Origin: Acidobacteriota bacterium
GTDB taxonomy: Bacteria > Acidobacteriota > Terriglobia > Bryobacterales > Bryobacteraceae
Direction of reading: 5' to 3'
Length of the DNA stretch: 64,000 nucleotides
Assembly: GCA_014584705.1 (NCBI GenBank)
Contig: JACTMJ010000006.1
Location: forward strand, 248,001 to 312,000
The notes beneath the pieces were generated by a model that saw nothing but the letters and a program-made list of their open reading frames with translations, had not been told where the DNA came from and searched no databases. Shown one piece after another: positions 1-8,306 of this stretch. Within the stretch, counting starts at the first letter, position 1. Every line of letters starts with the position of its first letter. The translations under genes and the position numbers were made by a program.

Positions 1-599
1 GCGCGGTTCAGCTTGCTCCAGCTTTCCGGGAGCGCATTGTCGTTGGGAACGCTGCGCAGCCCCGCGGAACTGTCGATACATTCGCCGCGCGCGCGAAACA
101 GCGAATCGTCGCAGCGCGGCTTCATCCGGTGCGGAGGCACGCGCGGCGCGGCCGGTGCACCGGCCGAGGGCAGCAACTCCGTGGGGTTCATCGACCGCGG
201 ACTCACCATCCAATAGCTGATGTCATGCCCCGCGGGGCCCGCCACGATGAACTGCGCCTTCGTGGCCGGAACCAGATAGCTCTTGCCCGCTTCCACGCGA
301 TTCTGCGAACCGGTATCGGCGGTAGGGAACAGCAGTTCGTAGCGACCCGACGTGCCGAGATTCGTGACGTAGAGATATCCGTCGAAATCGGCGGTGAAGC
401 GGAAGCGCACGCGGTCGCCCTGCTTCAGCACGTGCCCGGGGTCAATCGCTTTCCAGGATTGGCCGCTCCATTGCTCCAGTACCACTTCCATGCGGCGGGG
501 GCCTTCGGTCTTTGCGGCCGCGCCAAGCACGGCGGCCAGAACCAGTAGCCCAATGGCCAGCAAGGTGATGCGGAATCGAATTCGTTCCAGTCGCGTCAT
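1..599 (-). CDS. Exported DUF4384-domain protein, 3' end off the window
   Basis: The gene starts at 599, directly downstream of a strong ribosome binding site (GGAGGA, 8 bases before the ATG), and runs off the left edge after 199 codons. Residues 1-30 form an N-terminal hydrophobic export signal (ITLLAIGLLVLAAVLGAAA). Residues about 50-130 match the DUF4384 pattern: a GDRVRFRF strand, then DGYLYV, then LLFP, then a value-pleasing VEAGKSYLVP segment. The later part is rich in Pro and Ala and carries a Cys-containing stretch (KPRCDDSLF, GECIDSS). It lies 26 bases after another DUF4384 gene on the same strand, so the two are probably co-transcribed. DUF4384 proteins are envelope proteins often seen with FecR, caspase-like or kinase genes; the biochemical role is not known. 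The C terminus is not visible. Confidence 0.8.
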   Translation of the reverse strand, partial: MTRLERIRFRITLLAIGLLVLAAVLGAAAKTEGPRRMEVVLEQWSGQSWKAIDPGHVLKQGDRVRFRFTADFDGYLYVTNLGTSGRYELLFPTADTGSQNRVEAGKSYLVPATKAQFIVAGPAGHDISYWMVSPRSMNPTELLPSAGAPAAPRVPPHRMKPRCDDSLFRARGECIDSSAGLRSVPNDNALPESWSKLNR

Positions 600-625
600 G
601 GCAAGTCCTCCTTTCGTCGGCCGGT

Positions 626-1591
626 CTAGCGGTGAACCAGAGCGAGGTCCGCCACCACGCGGGCATCCTTCGCATTCGACGGGTTCACCACATACGTGGC
701 GATCTTCATATCCGGCGTGTAGCTCGCGTTCAACGGTCTCACCGCGCCGTATCCGGAGCTTCCGGGGTCGTCCGCCACCTTCTCCACCACCAGATCGCGG
801 GCATAAGCGCGCCGCAGGCTTCCGACCACGTCGTCCCGGATGTTCATCTCGTTCACTGCGAGCAGCACCTTCGGGCCACTGCCGAACTCGGGCTCGGTTT
901 TCACCGGGCTGGCCTTAGGCGCATTCGGCGACGGCTTCGTGCCCAGATCATAGATCAGGTTCTCCAGGCTCGGCTCCGGCTTGCGGGAAAACACCAGGAA
1001 GAGCTTCTCTTCCCCGGCTTGCTCATCAAAGGTGAACACATAGCCGGAGGGCACCGTGGTCACCGTGTTCGCCTCGATGCGATTGCTGCCGCCGCCCACT
1101 TCGGCGGACGGGAACAATGGACGCCACGCGCCGCTCGACCCTCGCGCGATGATATAGAGGTATCCGCTCTCATTCGTCTCCACCGCTACCTGAATGCGGT
1201 CGCCGGAGCGGAAGGCGGTATCCACCGGAACTTCCTGCGCGCTGCTGCCCACGCGCTTGATCAGCGTGTAGCGCATTCCTAGCGGATTCAGATCCGTCGG
1301 GAGATAGCCCGCCTGCACGAGTTGGCCTTCGGTGCGGGTACGCGCCATCGCGGCGGGCGGCGCAACGCTCTTCTTTTCAATGCTTTTCGCCACTTCCACC
1401 GGGATCGTCAGCGCGGGCGCACCAGGCTTTGCCCGATGCGTTCGAGCCGGTTTGGCCGAAGCGGTCTGCTGCTTGGCGGCTGGGACAAAGAACAATTCCC
1501 GGGCGGTCAGACGCTCGGGAGCCGGGCTCTGCCCAACGGCCAGCGTAACGCCCGCCGTGAGCAGCAACGCAAGAAATAATGATCGATTCAT
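626..1591 (-). CDS. Exported DUF4384-domain protein
   Basis: A 321-residue protein. I chose the ATG at 1591 because it follows GGAAAGGAA at the right spacing and opens with a clean signal peptide (residues 1-20, ending in LAVGQ); an upstream in-frame extension has no signal or ribosome binding site. Residues 30-100 are a Lys/Pro/Ala-rich linker. Residues about 105-205 carry the DUF4384 pattern: SGDRIQVAV, SGYLYII, then WRPLFPS and an IEANTVTTVPSG strand. The C-terminal third is unassigned and ends in basic residues. It is first of a two-gene unit with the DUF4384 gene ending beyond position 1. The repeated sites at 1724-1776 and the palindrome at 1780-1794 lie upstream and may control it. The molecular function is unknown; a secreted or envelope adaptor is the most that can be inferred. 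Confidence 0.82.
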   Translation of the reverse strand: MNRSLFLALLLTAGVTLAVGQSPAPERLTARELFFVPAAKQQTASAKPARTHRAKPGAPALTIPVEVAKSIEKKSVAPPAAMARTRTEGQLVQAGYLPTDLNPLGMRYTLIKRVGSSAQEVPVDTAFRSGDRIQVAVETNESGYLYIIARGSSGAWRPLFPSAEVGGGSNRIEANTVTTVPSGYVFTFDEQAGEEKLFLVFSRKPEPSLENLIYDLGTKPSPNAPKASPVKTEPEFGSGPKVLLAVNEMNIRDDVVGSLRRAYARDLVVEKVADDPGSSGYGAVRPLNASYTPDMKIATYVVNPSNAKDARVVADLALVHR

Positions 1592-1723
1592 CGCGGAATT
1601 CCTTTCCCAGTCGCGCGGCCGTGTATCGATGGACGAATCCCGCGAAAGCCCGGTTCCGTACCTCGCCGGACCCCCAGCCATCCGCACCGTCACCAACCCG
1701 CCTGCCCCGCCACCCAGATCTGG

Positions 1724-1776
1724 AGGCACACCAAGCCCTCCATAGGCACACCAAGCTAATCAGAAGCACACCGAGT
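1724..1776. repeat. Three direct repeats phased at exactly 20 bp
   Basis: AGGCACACCAAGC occurs at 1724 and again at 1744, and a variant AAGCACACCGAG occurs at 1764. The step is 20 bases each time, close to two helical turns, so a protein would meet all three on the same face of the DNA. They lie 133-185 bases upstream of the DUF4384 start at 1591, as expected for activator or repressor sites. The regulator is not identified. Confidence 0.6.
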
Positions 1777-1779
1777 CCG

Positions 1780-1794
1780 GAACCGTCCCGGTTC
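1780..1794. promoter_or_regulatory. Short palindrome next to the phased repeats
   Basis: GAACCG and CGGTTC flank a three-base centre (TCC). It lies four bases beyond the last phased repeat and upstream of the DUF4384 operon. It could be an operator half-site pair for a dimeric regulator. Its short arms make this only a suggestion. Confidence 0.3.
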
Positions 1795-2322
1795 TGTGTC
1801 CTCATTCTACCTCTGCGATTTTGCGGGGTGAATCAGATCGCAAGCGTAGTACTTCCCGGCAATCCGGCAAGAAGAAGCCCAACAAAACATCCCCGAAGGG
1901 CATCCCCGCCCCCGCCGCGCTCATGTTGTCCCCAGGAGATTCGCCGTCGAGCAATTGCTTTAGCACCACCGTGCCCGAAAATTGGACTAGATCCCCAAGA
2001 TTAAGGAACCAGCCCGAATTTGCGAACAAGGCCGGACAGCGTTTACGGCGAAGACGAGCAGATTCCATGAAAAGCAAGATCACGGGGACGTGAAACTGAA
2101 GGGCACGGACGCACAGAGCAAAGCGCAGTTTCTGGTGCAAATCAGCAAGGAACACTCTCCCCATTGGCCGAAGGACGCGGGTGAGATTCGCCGTCAGGAA
2201 AGCCCCTCCGGCAATAGCGGCGAGGAGGGAGACTCCCGGAAGACGTTCGCGTCCGGCGACATCCATCGTATCCGGATGGGCAGCCGTTGCGGCCCGCGCA
2301 TCTGCCCGGCCAGCTCACACGA

Positions 2323-2328
2323 TATACT
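2323..2328 (+). promoter_or_regulatory. -10 hexamer TATACT placed for a leaderless start
   Basis: TATACT ends seven bases before the ATG at 2336. Transcription would begin at or next to the start codon, and no Shine-Dalgarno sequence is present. The same arrangement recurs before several other genes in this window. Confidence 0.55.
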
Positions 2329-2335
2329 CCGCGAT

Positions 2336-3361
2336 ATGGAACACGACGACAGCTCTGTTTTCTCCTTTACACCGGGCACCAATGGAATGGTGGAACTCGA
2401 ACACACGGACGACACCGTGCTCGCGCGGAGAGACCTGCTGAAAGGTGGCGGCACAGTGGCGGGCTTTCTGGCGGCGACCAACCGCGCCGCGGCACAACAG
2501 ACGCCCTCCGGCAGCCTGATGCCCGAAGCGAAGGCTGGGCCGCTGCTCCCCTTGGCGGACTTCGGCAATCACCGCATCACCCGCCTGATCGCGGGCGCGA
2601 ACCCGATCTATGGCTACTCGCATTTCAACTACGTCTTCTCCGCCACGATGGGGGAATATCACACGACAGATCGCGTGCTGGCATTCCTCAAGGAACTCGA
2701 GCGCGGCGGTTTGAACACATGGCAGGCAAGCTGGAGCGAGCGGCTGGAAACCGATTGGCTGAAGTACAAGGAACAGGGCGGCAAGTTGCAGTTGCTGGTG
2801 CTCTCCCGGCCCGACTTCAACGAGCGGCCCGAGATGGCGGCGCGCGCCGCGAAACTCAAACCCATGGGCATCGCACAGCACGGCGGGGCGACCAACCGGC
2901 TGTGGGATGCGGGACAGTTCGACAAATCAAAAGACTACCTCAAACGCATCCGCGACACGGGAGTGATGGTGGGGCTTTCCTGCCACAATCCGGAAGAGAT
3001 CGAGTACGCCGAGGAGAAGGGCTGGGATGTCGACTACTACATGGCGTCCCTCTACTACCTGATCCGGCCGCGCGCGGCGTTCGAGAAGATCCTCGGGGAA
3101 CTGCCGTTGGGCGAGATCTATCTGCCTTCGGATGTGCCGAAGATGCTGGCCACGGTGCGGCGAACGAAGAAGCCGTGTCTCGTCTACAAGGTGCTGGCGG
3201 CGGGGCGGACGGTGAACTCTCCGAAGCAGGTAAAGGAGCGCATGGCGGTGGCGCTCGAAGGCATCAAGCCGAACGACGCGATGATCATCGGGCTCTACCA
3301 GCGCTACAACGACCAGATCGGGCAGACGGCCCAGTTTGTGCGCGAGATCCTGCACGTGTGA
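2336..3361 (+). CDS. Tat-exported TIM-barrel protein, aldo/keto-reductase-like
   Basis: A 341-residue protein. The ATG at 2336 is supported by a -10 hexamer seven bases upstream rather than by a ribosome binding site. A twin-arginine motif (ARRDLLKGGG, arginines at 31-32) and the hydrophobic run after it direct export by Tat, probably with a bound cofactor. The mature part begins with RITRLIAGANPIYGYSH, which resembles the start of aldo/keto-reductase-like barrels common in Planctomycetes and Acidobacteria, and later holds barrel strands such as VMVGLSCHN and CLVYKVLAAG. The classical Asp-Tyr-Lys-His tetrad is not obvious, so reductase activity is not shown. The 30 residues ahead of the twin arginines are unusually long and acidic. 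There is no clear operon partner. Confidence 0.7.
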   Translation: MEHDDSSVFSFTPGTNGMVELEHTDDTVLARRDLLKGGGTVAGFLAATNRAAAQQTPSGSLMPEAKAGPLLPLADFGNHRITRLIAGANPIYGYSHFNYVFSATMGEYHTTDRVLAFLKELERGGLNTWQASWSERLETDWLKYKEQGGKLQLLVLSRPDFNERPEMAARAAKLKPMGIAQHGGATNRLWDAGQFDKSKDYLKRIRDTGVMVGLSCHNPEEIEYAEEKGWDVDYYMASLYYLIRPRAAFEKILGELPLGEIYLPSDVPKMLATVRRTKKPCLVYKVLAAGRTVNSPKQVKERMAVALEGIKPNDAMIIGLYQRYNDQIGQTAQFVREILHV

Positions 3362-3431
3362 GCGAGAGGGAGAATGCCGTTCCCGGGGCACCGGTAGAGC
3401 GGTTTGAGACCCAAGTCAGCTTGAATTGGCA

Positions 3432-3860
3432 TTACTCGAGTTCGCTTGTTACCGGCGCGCCGTTCGGTTTCCGCGCCATCCAAAGGAGGGCCGCCAGGCA
3501 ACCGCCGAGCACGATGTCTATGGTGCCGCAGAAGCCGGGCCACCAAACCGGCATCCCGGCGTTTGTCACGAGGTCGCCGTGGACGAAAAAATCGAAGAGT
3601 CCGTGGCCGGCAATCGCAACCGCCGTCAGCCACATACTCATCTTGAAACCGAGCACCGCAAAGACCACAAACACGAGCCCAAGCGCGATCTCAATTGCCA
3701 GAGTCGAGTAACTGGACGCTCCCATCACCGCGAATAGCGCGTAATAGGACGCAATCACGATCAGGACGGTAGGATAAAATGCGCGATCTCTGCTGAATCC
3801 GACCGTTGCGGCAAATACAGCCACGATTAGCCCCAGGACAAAACCCACGAAGCATTCCAT
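3432..3860 (-). CDS. Small four-helix integral membrane protein
   Basis: A 142-residue protein starting at 3860 after a strong ribosome binding site (GGAAAGGAGAT). Four hydrophobic segments are visible: FVGFVLGLIVAVFAATVGF near the N terminus, VLIVIASYYALFAV, IALGLVFVVFAVLGF, and IDIVLGGCLAALLW near the C terminus. A conserved-looking HGLFDFFVHG loop contains two His and one Asp and could bind metal or a quinone, but no family is recognised. It lies 56 bases downstream of the sugar-dehydrogenase-like gene on the same strand and may be co-transcribed with it. Confidence 0.75.
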   Translation of the reverse strand: MECFVGFVLGLIVAVFAATVGFSRDRAFYPTVLIVIASYYALFAVMGASSYSTLAIEIALGLVFVVFAVLGFKMSMWLTAVAIAGHGLFDFFVHGDLVTNAGMPVWWPGFCGTIDIVLGGCLAALLWMARKPNGAPVTSELE

Positions 3861-3916
3861 GGGATCTCCTTTCCCCTTGCCACTCCTCGAGTGTCCGTGC
3901 GCTGGCACTCCGTCCG

Positions 3917-6775
3917 CTATTGGATCCGAATCTCTACCGGGTTGGCGGAAACCGCGCCTATGGTGAGGTGGACGGTGGCATTTCCCACCCCACGCAGGCC
4001 GTACGGAATAATCGCGTTCACCTGGTCCAACCCTTCGAACTCCGGTTGCGGGCCTGCATACTTCACCTCGGCGGGAATCCCCTGAATGGTTACGCGCACG
4101 TTCGCCCCGGAGGGTCGGTTGCGGAGGCCTGTCGCGTAGAGAATGAGAAACGTCGTATCCGTGACGCCGCCCAGATCGATGGGGGCCGGAGAACAGACGG
4201 AAGGCGTGCCCGCACAGGCGAAGGCAGTGAGGCGTGTTTGGACGCCGTCCGCCGCCACACGGACCACTTCCGCCGCCGGTACACCGTGGCCATTCTGATT
4301 CGCCGTGAATACGGAGGGGCTGATGTCGGCGATCAGCACGCTCTGGGAGGCAATCACCGTCGTGCCTCGCAATACCTCCAGCCTCGCGGCTCCCGTTGGT
4401 GCGGTGTCCGGAATCAGGAAGTTCAACTGCGTGGGCGACACGAGGAAGAGAGGCAGATTCCGGCTGGTTCCAATGGAATCCACCAGACGCACCGCAACAC
4501 CTTGCATCTGCGTCGGCAACGGAATGGATGATGCCGCTTGTGTGTTGGCCGCCAGTTGCTCTCCAAATCCGGATACGATCGCACCTCTTGCCAGCGGACC
4601 TGGCAGGAAACTGCCTGCCCCAACGGTGGTCAGGCCGCCGGTGGCGGTGGCCGGCCGAAACTTCGCCGTGTAGGATGCCGGGGATGACGGTGTAAGAATC
4701 GCGCGGTTCGGCGGAGCGCCATCCAGCCACGAATCGAACTCGAATTCCACATCGTTGCGGGACTGCGAGGGCGCGCTCACGGAGAGCAGGTAGTTCTCCC
4801 ACGAAGTGAGCGTGACGCCGCCGGGGACGGTCTGGTTGTTCACGCGCAGATCCAGCCCCAGCGGGTCTGTGTGAAAGGTCAGATTCACTTTGCGCGGTTG
4901 GATGTCGCGTGTGACCGCGGCGACCGCACCGGATGCGTCGGTGGCTTCCACCGCCACTTCCAGGAAGCTGTTGGTGGCGGCGAAGAGATCCTCCGGCGCT
5001 GGGGCTTGAAAATTCAGATTGTTGCCCTGGAGCGGACCGAGATACGGGTGAGTGTGGTCTCCGTGGTGGAGGATGATGCGCCAGGAAAGTGCGCTTGCCG
5101 GCAGTACTCCCTGTTCCGGATCGACAGCCGTTGCGCTGAGTGTAACGGTGGTGCCAACCGCATAGCTAAAGCCGGAGGTTGGGGCGGTCATCGTCACCAC
5201 CGGAGGCTGGTTCCCCGCGGCAATCTGCACGCTGGCCGGTTGCGAGAAGACACCGGCCGAATCCCGCGCGCGCAACGTCGCGGTGTAGAGTCCCGCGATG
5301 ATGTATGTGTGGTCGATCGTCAAACTGGAGGAACTCTGCTCCGCGCTTCCGTCCCCGAAGTTCCAAAAATAGGTGAGGGTGTCGCCCGCGTTGGGGTCGC
5401 CGCTGCCGGCCGCGCTAAAGGCCACCTGGAGCGGTGCGGGGCCACTGGTCGGGTTTGCGGAGATTGCGGCGGTGGGCGGCAAGTTTGCGCTGGTGGCGGA
5501 GACGACGCGACGCACCTGACCCCCGCCGGCGTAAGTGGTGTAGTAGAGAGCCTGGCTTCCGCCAAACGGCCCGAAGCGCAGGTGGACGGCACTGCTATTG
5601 CCCAGGTTGCGGACGAAGTCCGAAACACTCACGCTGCTCCCGTTCCGCCGCAGAGCGAAAATCGCGCCGCAGACGTAATCCGCGAACAGGTAGGTGTCGT
5701 CAAATTCTGACGGCCAGACGCCGTTCGGCACGAACGCTCCACCGGAGATCGAATTGCAGCCGCCGGTTTGCGTGCCGGGCAGGGTTGTGCCGTGGCGATA
5801 CGCAAACAGCGGCTCGGTCATCCCGGCGGGTGTAGGGCTCGCCGGGGGGCACTGGGTGGCGGACCCGTTCGCGCAGAAACCCTCTCGCACGTTCCAGCCA
5901 TAGTCCGCTCCCGCCTGGCCAACGTCGATTTCTTCCCAGGCTCCCTGTCCGACATCGTTGATATAGAACTCCGTATTCCCGGAGTTGGGGTTGAACGCAA
6001 TGCGGAACGGGTTGCGCAGTCCCCATGCGTAGATCTCCTGGCAAATCTGGCCGGGCGGAAGTGGGCCCGTGTTGCACCGCCCTGTGTTCGGGCCGCTGTA
6101 GGGATTCCCGCCGGCAACGTCGCCATCCCGTGTGATGCGCACGATCTTGCCCAGCAGATGATGACGCTCCCGCGCCGCATCGTTGGCTCCGGCGCTGCCG
6201 CTGCCGCCATAGTCCGTGCCGCCGTCCCCCGTGGTTACGTACAGCATCCCGTCGCCGCCGAAAGCAAGGTCGCCCGCGTTGTGATTTCCTCCGTACGACC
6301 AGATACCGTCGAGCAGAACCAGTTCTGAAGCGGGGTTGATCGTGTTCGTGCCCGAAAAGGTGAATCGCGAGACACGGTTCCACGGGCCCGCGGTGGAACC
6401 GGTGCCGCAGCCCCCATTGCCCGGATGCGTGTAGAAGAGATAGATTCGCTGGTTTGCGCTGAAATCCGGATCGACGGCGATGCCAAGCAATCCCCTTTCG
6501 GAGTTCGAGCAAATGCGGGAACTGAGGTCCAGCGCGGGCGTTGCCAAAAGCGCGGTGCCATCGAAGATCCGTACCCTTCCTCCTTGCGTCGTAATCAGCA
6601 TACGGCCGTCCGGCAGGAACGCGATCGCGGTGGGCGAACCCACATTCGTCACCAAAGTGTCGGTGAATCCAGCGGGAAGCGACGGCTGCGCCACTCCCGG
6701 CGCGACGGGCAGGACCGCGCCTAGCAATGCGAGCACAAATCCCCGTGCGCATCCGCCAATCCTTGACAATGCCAT
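3917..6775 (-). CDS. Secreted glucose/sorbosone-dehydrogenase-like protein with PKD and TIGR03437 domains
   Basis: A 952-residue exported protein. Residues 1-30 are a signal peptide ending in GVAQ. Residues about 35-425 are a six-bladed glucose/sorbosone dehydrogenase propeller: AIAFLPDGRMLITTQGG, the GGNHNAGDLAFGGDG segment with the conserved His, and WGLRNPFR. Homologues such as soluble glucose dehydrogenase oxidise sugars with PQQ; whether PQQ binds here is inferred. Residues about 434-525 are a PKD domain (WNFGDGS). A second Ig-like part follows, and residues about 715-952 form the TIGR03437 module typical of Solibacter relatives, probably for surface retention or secretion. The start at 6775 has a CATGAT hexamer six bases upstream and no ribosome binding site. 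The whole protein presumably acts outside the cytoplasm on sugars or aldoses. Confidence 0.85.
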   Translation of the reverse strand: MALSRIGGCARGFVLALLGAVLPVAPGVAQPSLPAGFTDTLVTNVGSPTAIAFLPDGRMLITTQGGRVRIFDGTALLATPALDLSSRICSNSERGLLGIAVDPDFSANQRIYLFYTHPGNGGCGTGSTAGPWNRVSRFTFSGTNTINPASELVLLDGIWSYGGNHNAGDLAFGGDGMLYVTTGDGGTDYGGSGSAGANDAARERHHLLGKIVRITRDGDVAGGNPYSGPNTGRCNTGPLPPGQICQEIYAWGLRNPFRIAFNPNSGNTEFYINDVGQGAWEEIDVGQAGADYGWNVREGFCANGSATQCPPASPTPAGMTEPLFAYRHGTTLPGTQTGGCNSISGGAFVPNGVWPSEFDDTYLFADYVCGAIFALRRNGSSVSVSDFVRNLGNSSAVHLRFGPFGGSQALYYTTYAGGGQVRRVVSATSANLPPTAAISANPTSGPAPLQVAFSAAGSGDPNAGDTLTYFWNFGDGSAEQSSSSLTIDHTYIIAGLYTATLRARDSAGVFSQPASVQIAAGNQPPVVTMTAPTSGFSYAVGTTVTLSATAVDPEQGVLPASALSWRIILHHGDHTHPYLGPLQGNNLNFQAPAPEDLFAATNSFLEVAVEATDASGAVAAVTRDIQPRKVNLTFHTDPLGLDLRVNNQTVPGGVTLTSWENYLLSVSAPSQSRNDVEFEFDSWLDGAPPNRAILTPSSPASYTAKFRPATATGGLTTVGAGSFLPGPLARGAIVSGFGEQLAANTQAASSIPLPTQMQGVAVRLVDSIGTSRNLPLFLVSPTQLNFLIPDTAPTGAARLEVLRGTTVIASQSVLIADISPSVFTANQNGHGVPAAEVVRVAADGVQTRLTAFACAGTPSVCSPAPIDLGGVTDTTFLILYATGLRNRPSGANVRVTIQGIPAEVKYAGPQPEFEGLDQVNAIIPYGLRGVGNATVHLTIGAVSANPVEIRIQ

Positions 6776-6831
6776 GGGTAGATCATGCCAAAATTTTGCC
6801 CGCCGCACACCGCGGAAGAACCCGAATTGTT

Positions 6832-6860
6832 CCCTTCCGCCGCCGGAAGGGCGGGTTTTT
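6832..6860 (+). terminator. Intrinsic-terminator-like hairpin read on the plus strand
   Basis: CCCTTCCG (6832-6839) pairs perfectly with CGGAAGGG (6844-6851) across a four-base loop, and CGGG then five T residues follow. It would stop plus-strand transcription, yet no intact plus-strand gene ends here. It sits just upstream of the truncated receptor, so it may be left over from rearrangement or may insulate the stump. Confidence 0.45.
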
Positions 6861-6962
6861 ACATCTGTTGCGGGTCCACCGCCGCGGGCGGGATGACGAA
6901 ATCGTCTCGCCTTTCTGCTTGAGGATGCCGAGTGCCCGGCCTCCGAGGTCCGCCGCGTCGGC

Positions 6963-8108
6963 GTGGCGGGAGGGCTCTTAAGCAGGCGCGGATCGCCTCC
7001 CGCAACTCCGATTCGCCAGCAAGCGGGTTGGCGGAACTGCGGCGTGCCGACCTTCCAGTTCCCGAATGCGTTTCCGCCGGGCTTCGGTTCCATCGGCGCG
7101 CAGAGCTTCAGCGCGATTGATTCGCAGCTGCGGAACCCCTATATCCAGCAATGGAACCTGACGGTGGAGCAGGAGATTCTGGGTATGGGCGTGCGGGCGT
7201 CCTACATCGGTACATCCACGCGACAGTTGATCTGGGTACAGCAGATCAACCAGGTTCCGCCATCGTCCGCTCCGTTCGACAACGGGCAGCGTCGCTTCCC
7301 CGCTCTCCGCGATGTTGCGCTAAGAGTGAACGGGGCGAGTCACAAATATCACTCCCTGAATCTGGTGGCGGAGCGCAAACTCCAGAACGGCGTGTATTAC
7401 CAGTTGGGTTGGACGTGGGCCAAGAATATGACCAACTGCCTCACCGACGGGGACGGAGGTTGCCAGCCGCTGAATGCGTACAACCGGAACGCCGACTGGG
7501 GCAACGTGGACTACACGCCCCGGCATCGCGTGGCGGGAAGTCTGCTTTATGACCTTCCGTTTGGCAAGGGCAAGCGGTTTTTGAGCGGGAGCCGCGTGGC
7601 GGATTGGGTACTTGGGGGCTGGACGGAGAGTTCGATCATCGTGCTGCAAACCGGGCTCTACTTTAGCCCGAACTTCAGCGGATTCGACGTATCGAACACG
7701 AACACGACGGGTTCGCAGCGGCCGGACCGGGTGGCGGACGGGAATTTTCCTTCTTCTGAACGGAAGATCTCCCGATGGTTCGACAACAAGGCGTTTGTCG
7801 TACCGGGCGATCTGACGGGGGACGGGCGGCCGGATGTGAAGGCGGGACGGTTCGGGAACTCCGCGCCGAATGTGATCGTGGGGCCGGGAACGCTCCTGAT
7901 GGACGGGGGGCTGCACAAGCGGTTCCAGTTCGGCGAGCGGCTGCGGGCGACGCTGGAGGGGACCTTCACGAATGTGCTGAATCATCCGAACTACGGCACG
8001 CCCAATATGAATATCCGCTCCGGGAGCGTGGGCCAGATTACCAGTCTGTATGGCCGGTATTCCGCGGGGCCGCGAAGCGGGCGTCTGGGGCTGAGGTTCG
8101 AATTTTAG
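6963..8108 (+). pseudogene. C-terminal remnant of an Oar-like TonB-dependent receptor
   Basis: About 350 residues match the end of the very large carboxypeptidase-regulatory/TonB-type outer-membrane receptors abundant in Solibacter relatives: SQLRNPYIQQWNLTVEQ, a GWTWAKNMTNC strand, TPRHRVAGSLLYDLPFG, FTNVLNHPNYGTP, and a terminal aromatic residue (LRFEF) as expected for a barrel end. Family members are usually around 1000 residues or more; the carboxypeptidase-like domain, plug and most of the barrel are absent. An in-frame stop lies at 6894-6896, and residues before about 7050 do not look homologous. There is no signal peptide. I infer loss of the 5' two-thirds by deletion. The open frame has been kept, so the decay may be recent or the fragment may be tolerated silently. 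Confidence 0.7.
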
Positions 8109-8306
8109 CGGACCGCGCAAGGGGAGATCACCTCCCCTTGAACGCAAGTCGATTCCGCCCGAATCCGGCGGCTCTCTGGCGTTGTGCAAACGCCCGGAGA
8201 GTTGCCGGTGAGGCCCCTCGGTTCCCCCGGCGGAAGACGGGGCCGGTATCCGCGGCCGCGCGGAGCGGCCTCGCGCCGCGAGAGACCCAGTGCGTCGTGT
8301 CCCGCG

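Larger units (their letters stand above)
1592..2335. other. Intergenic control region, no convincing gene
   Basis: This stretch separates the minus-strand DUF4384 pair from the plus-strand Tat protein. It holds the three phased repeats (1724-1776), a palindrome (1780-1794) and a -10 hexamer (2323-2328). A 154-codon open frame on the minus strand (1802-2266) has no recognisable domain, and its third-position composition resembles the bulk DNA, so it is not called. Confidence 0.5.

Noticed and set aside
1802-2266. 154-codon minus-strand open frame in the intergenic region
   Set aside because: No domain, no clear ribosome binding site, and third-position composition no higher than the surrounding DNA. 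A hypothetical gene cannot be excluded.
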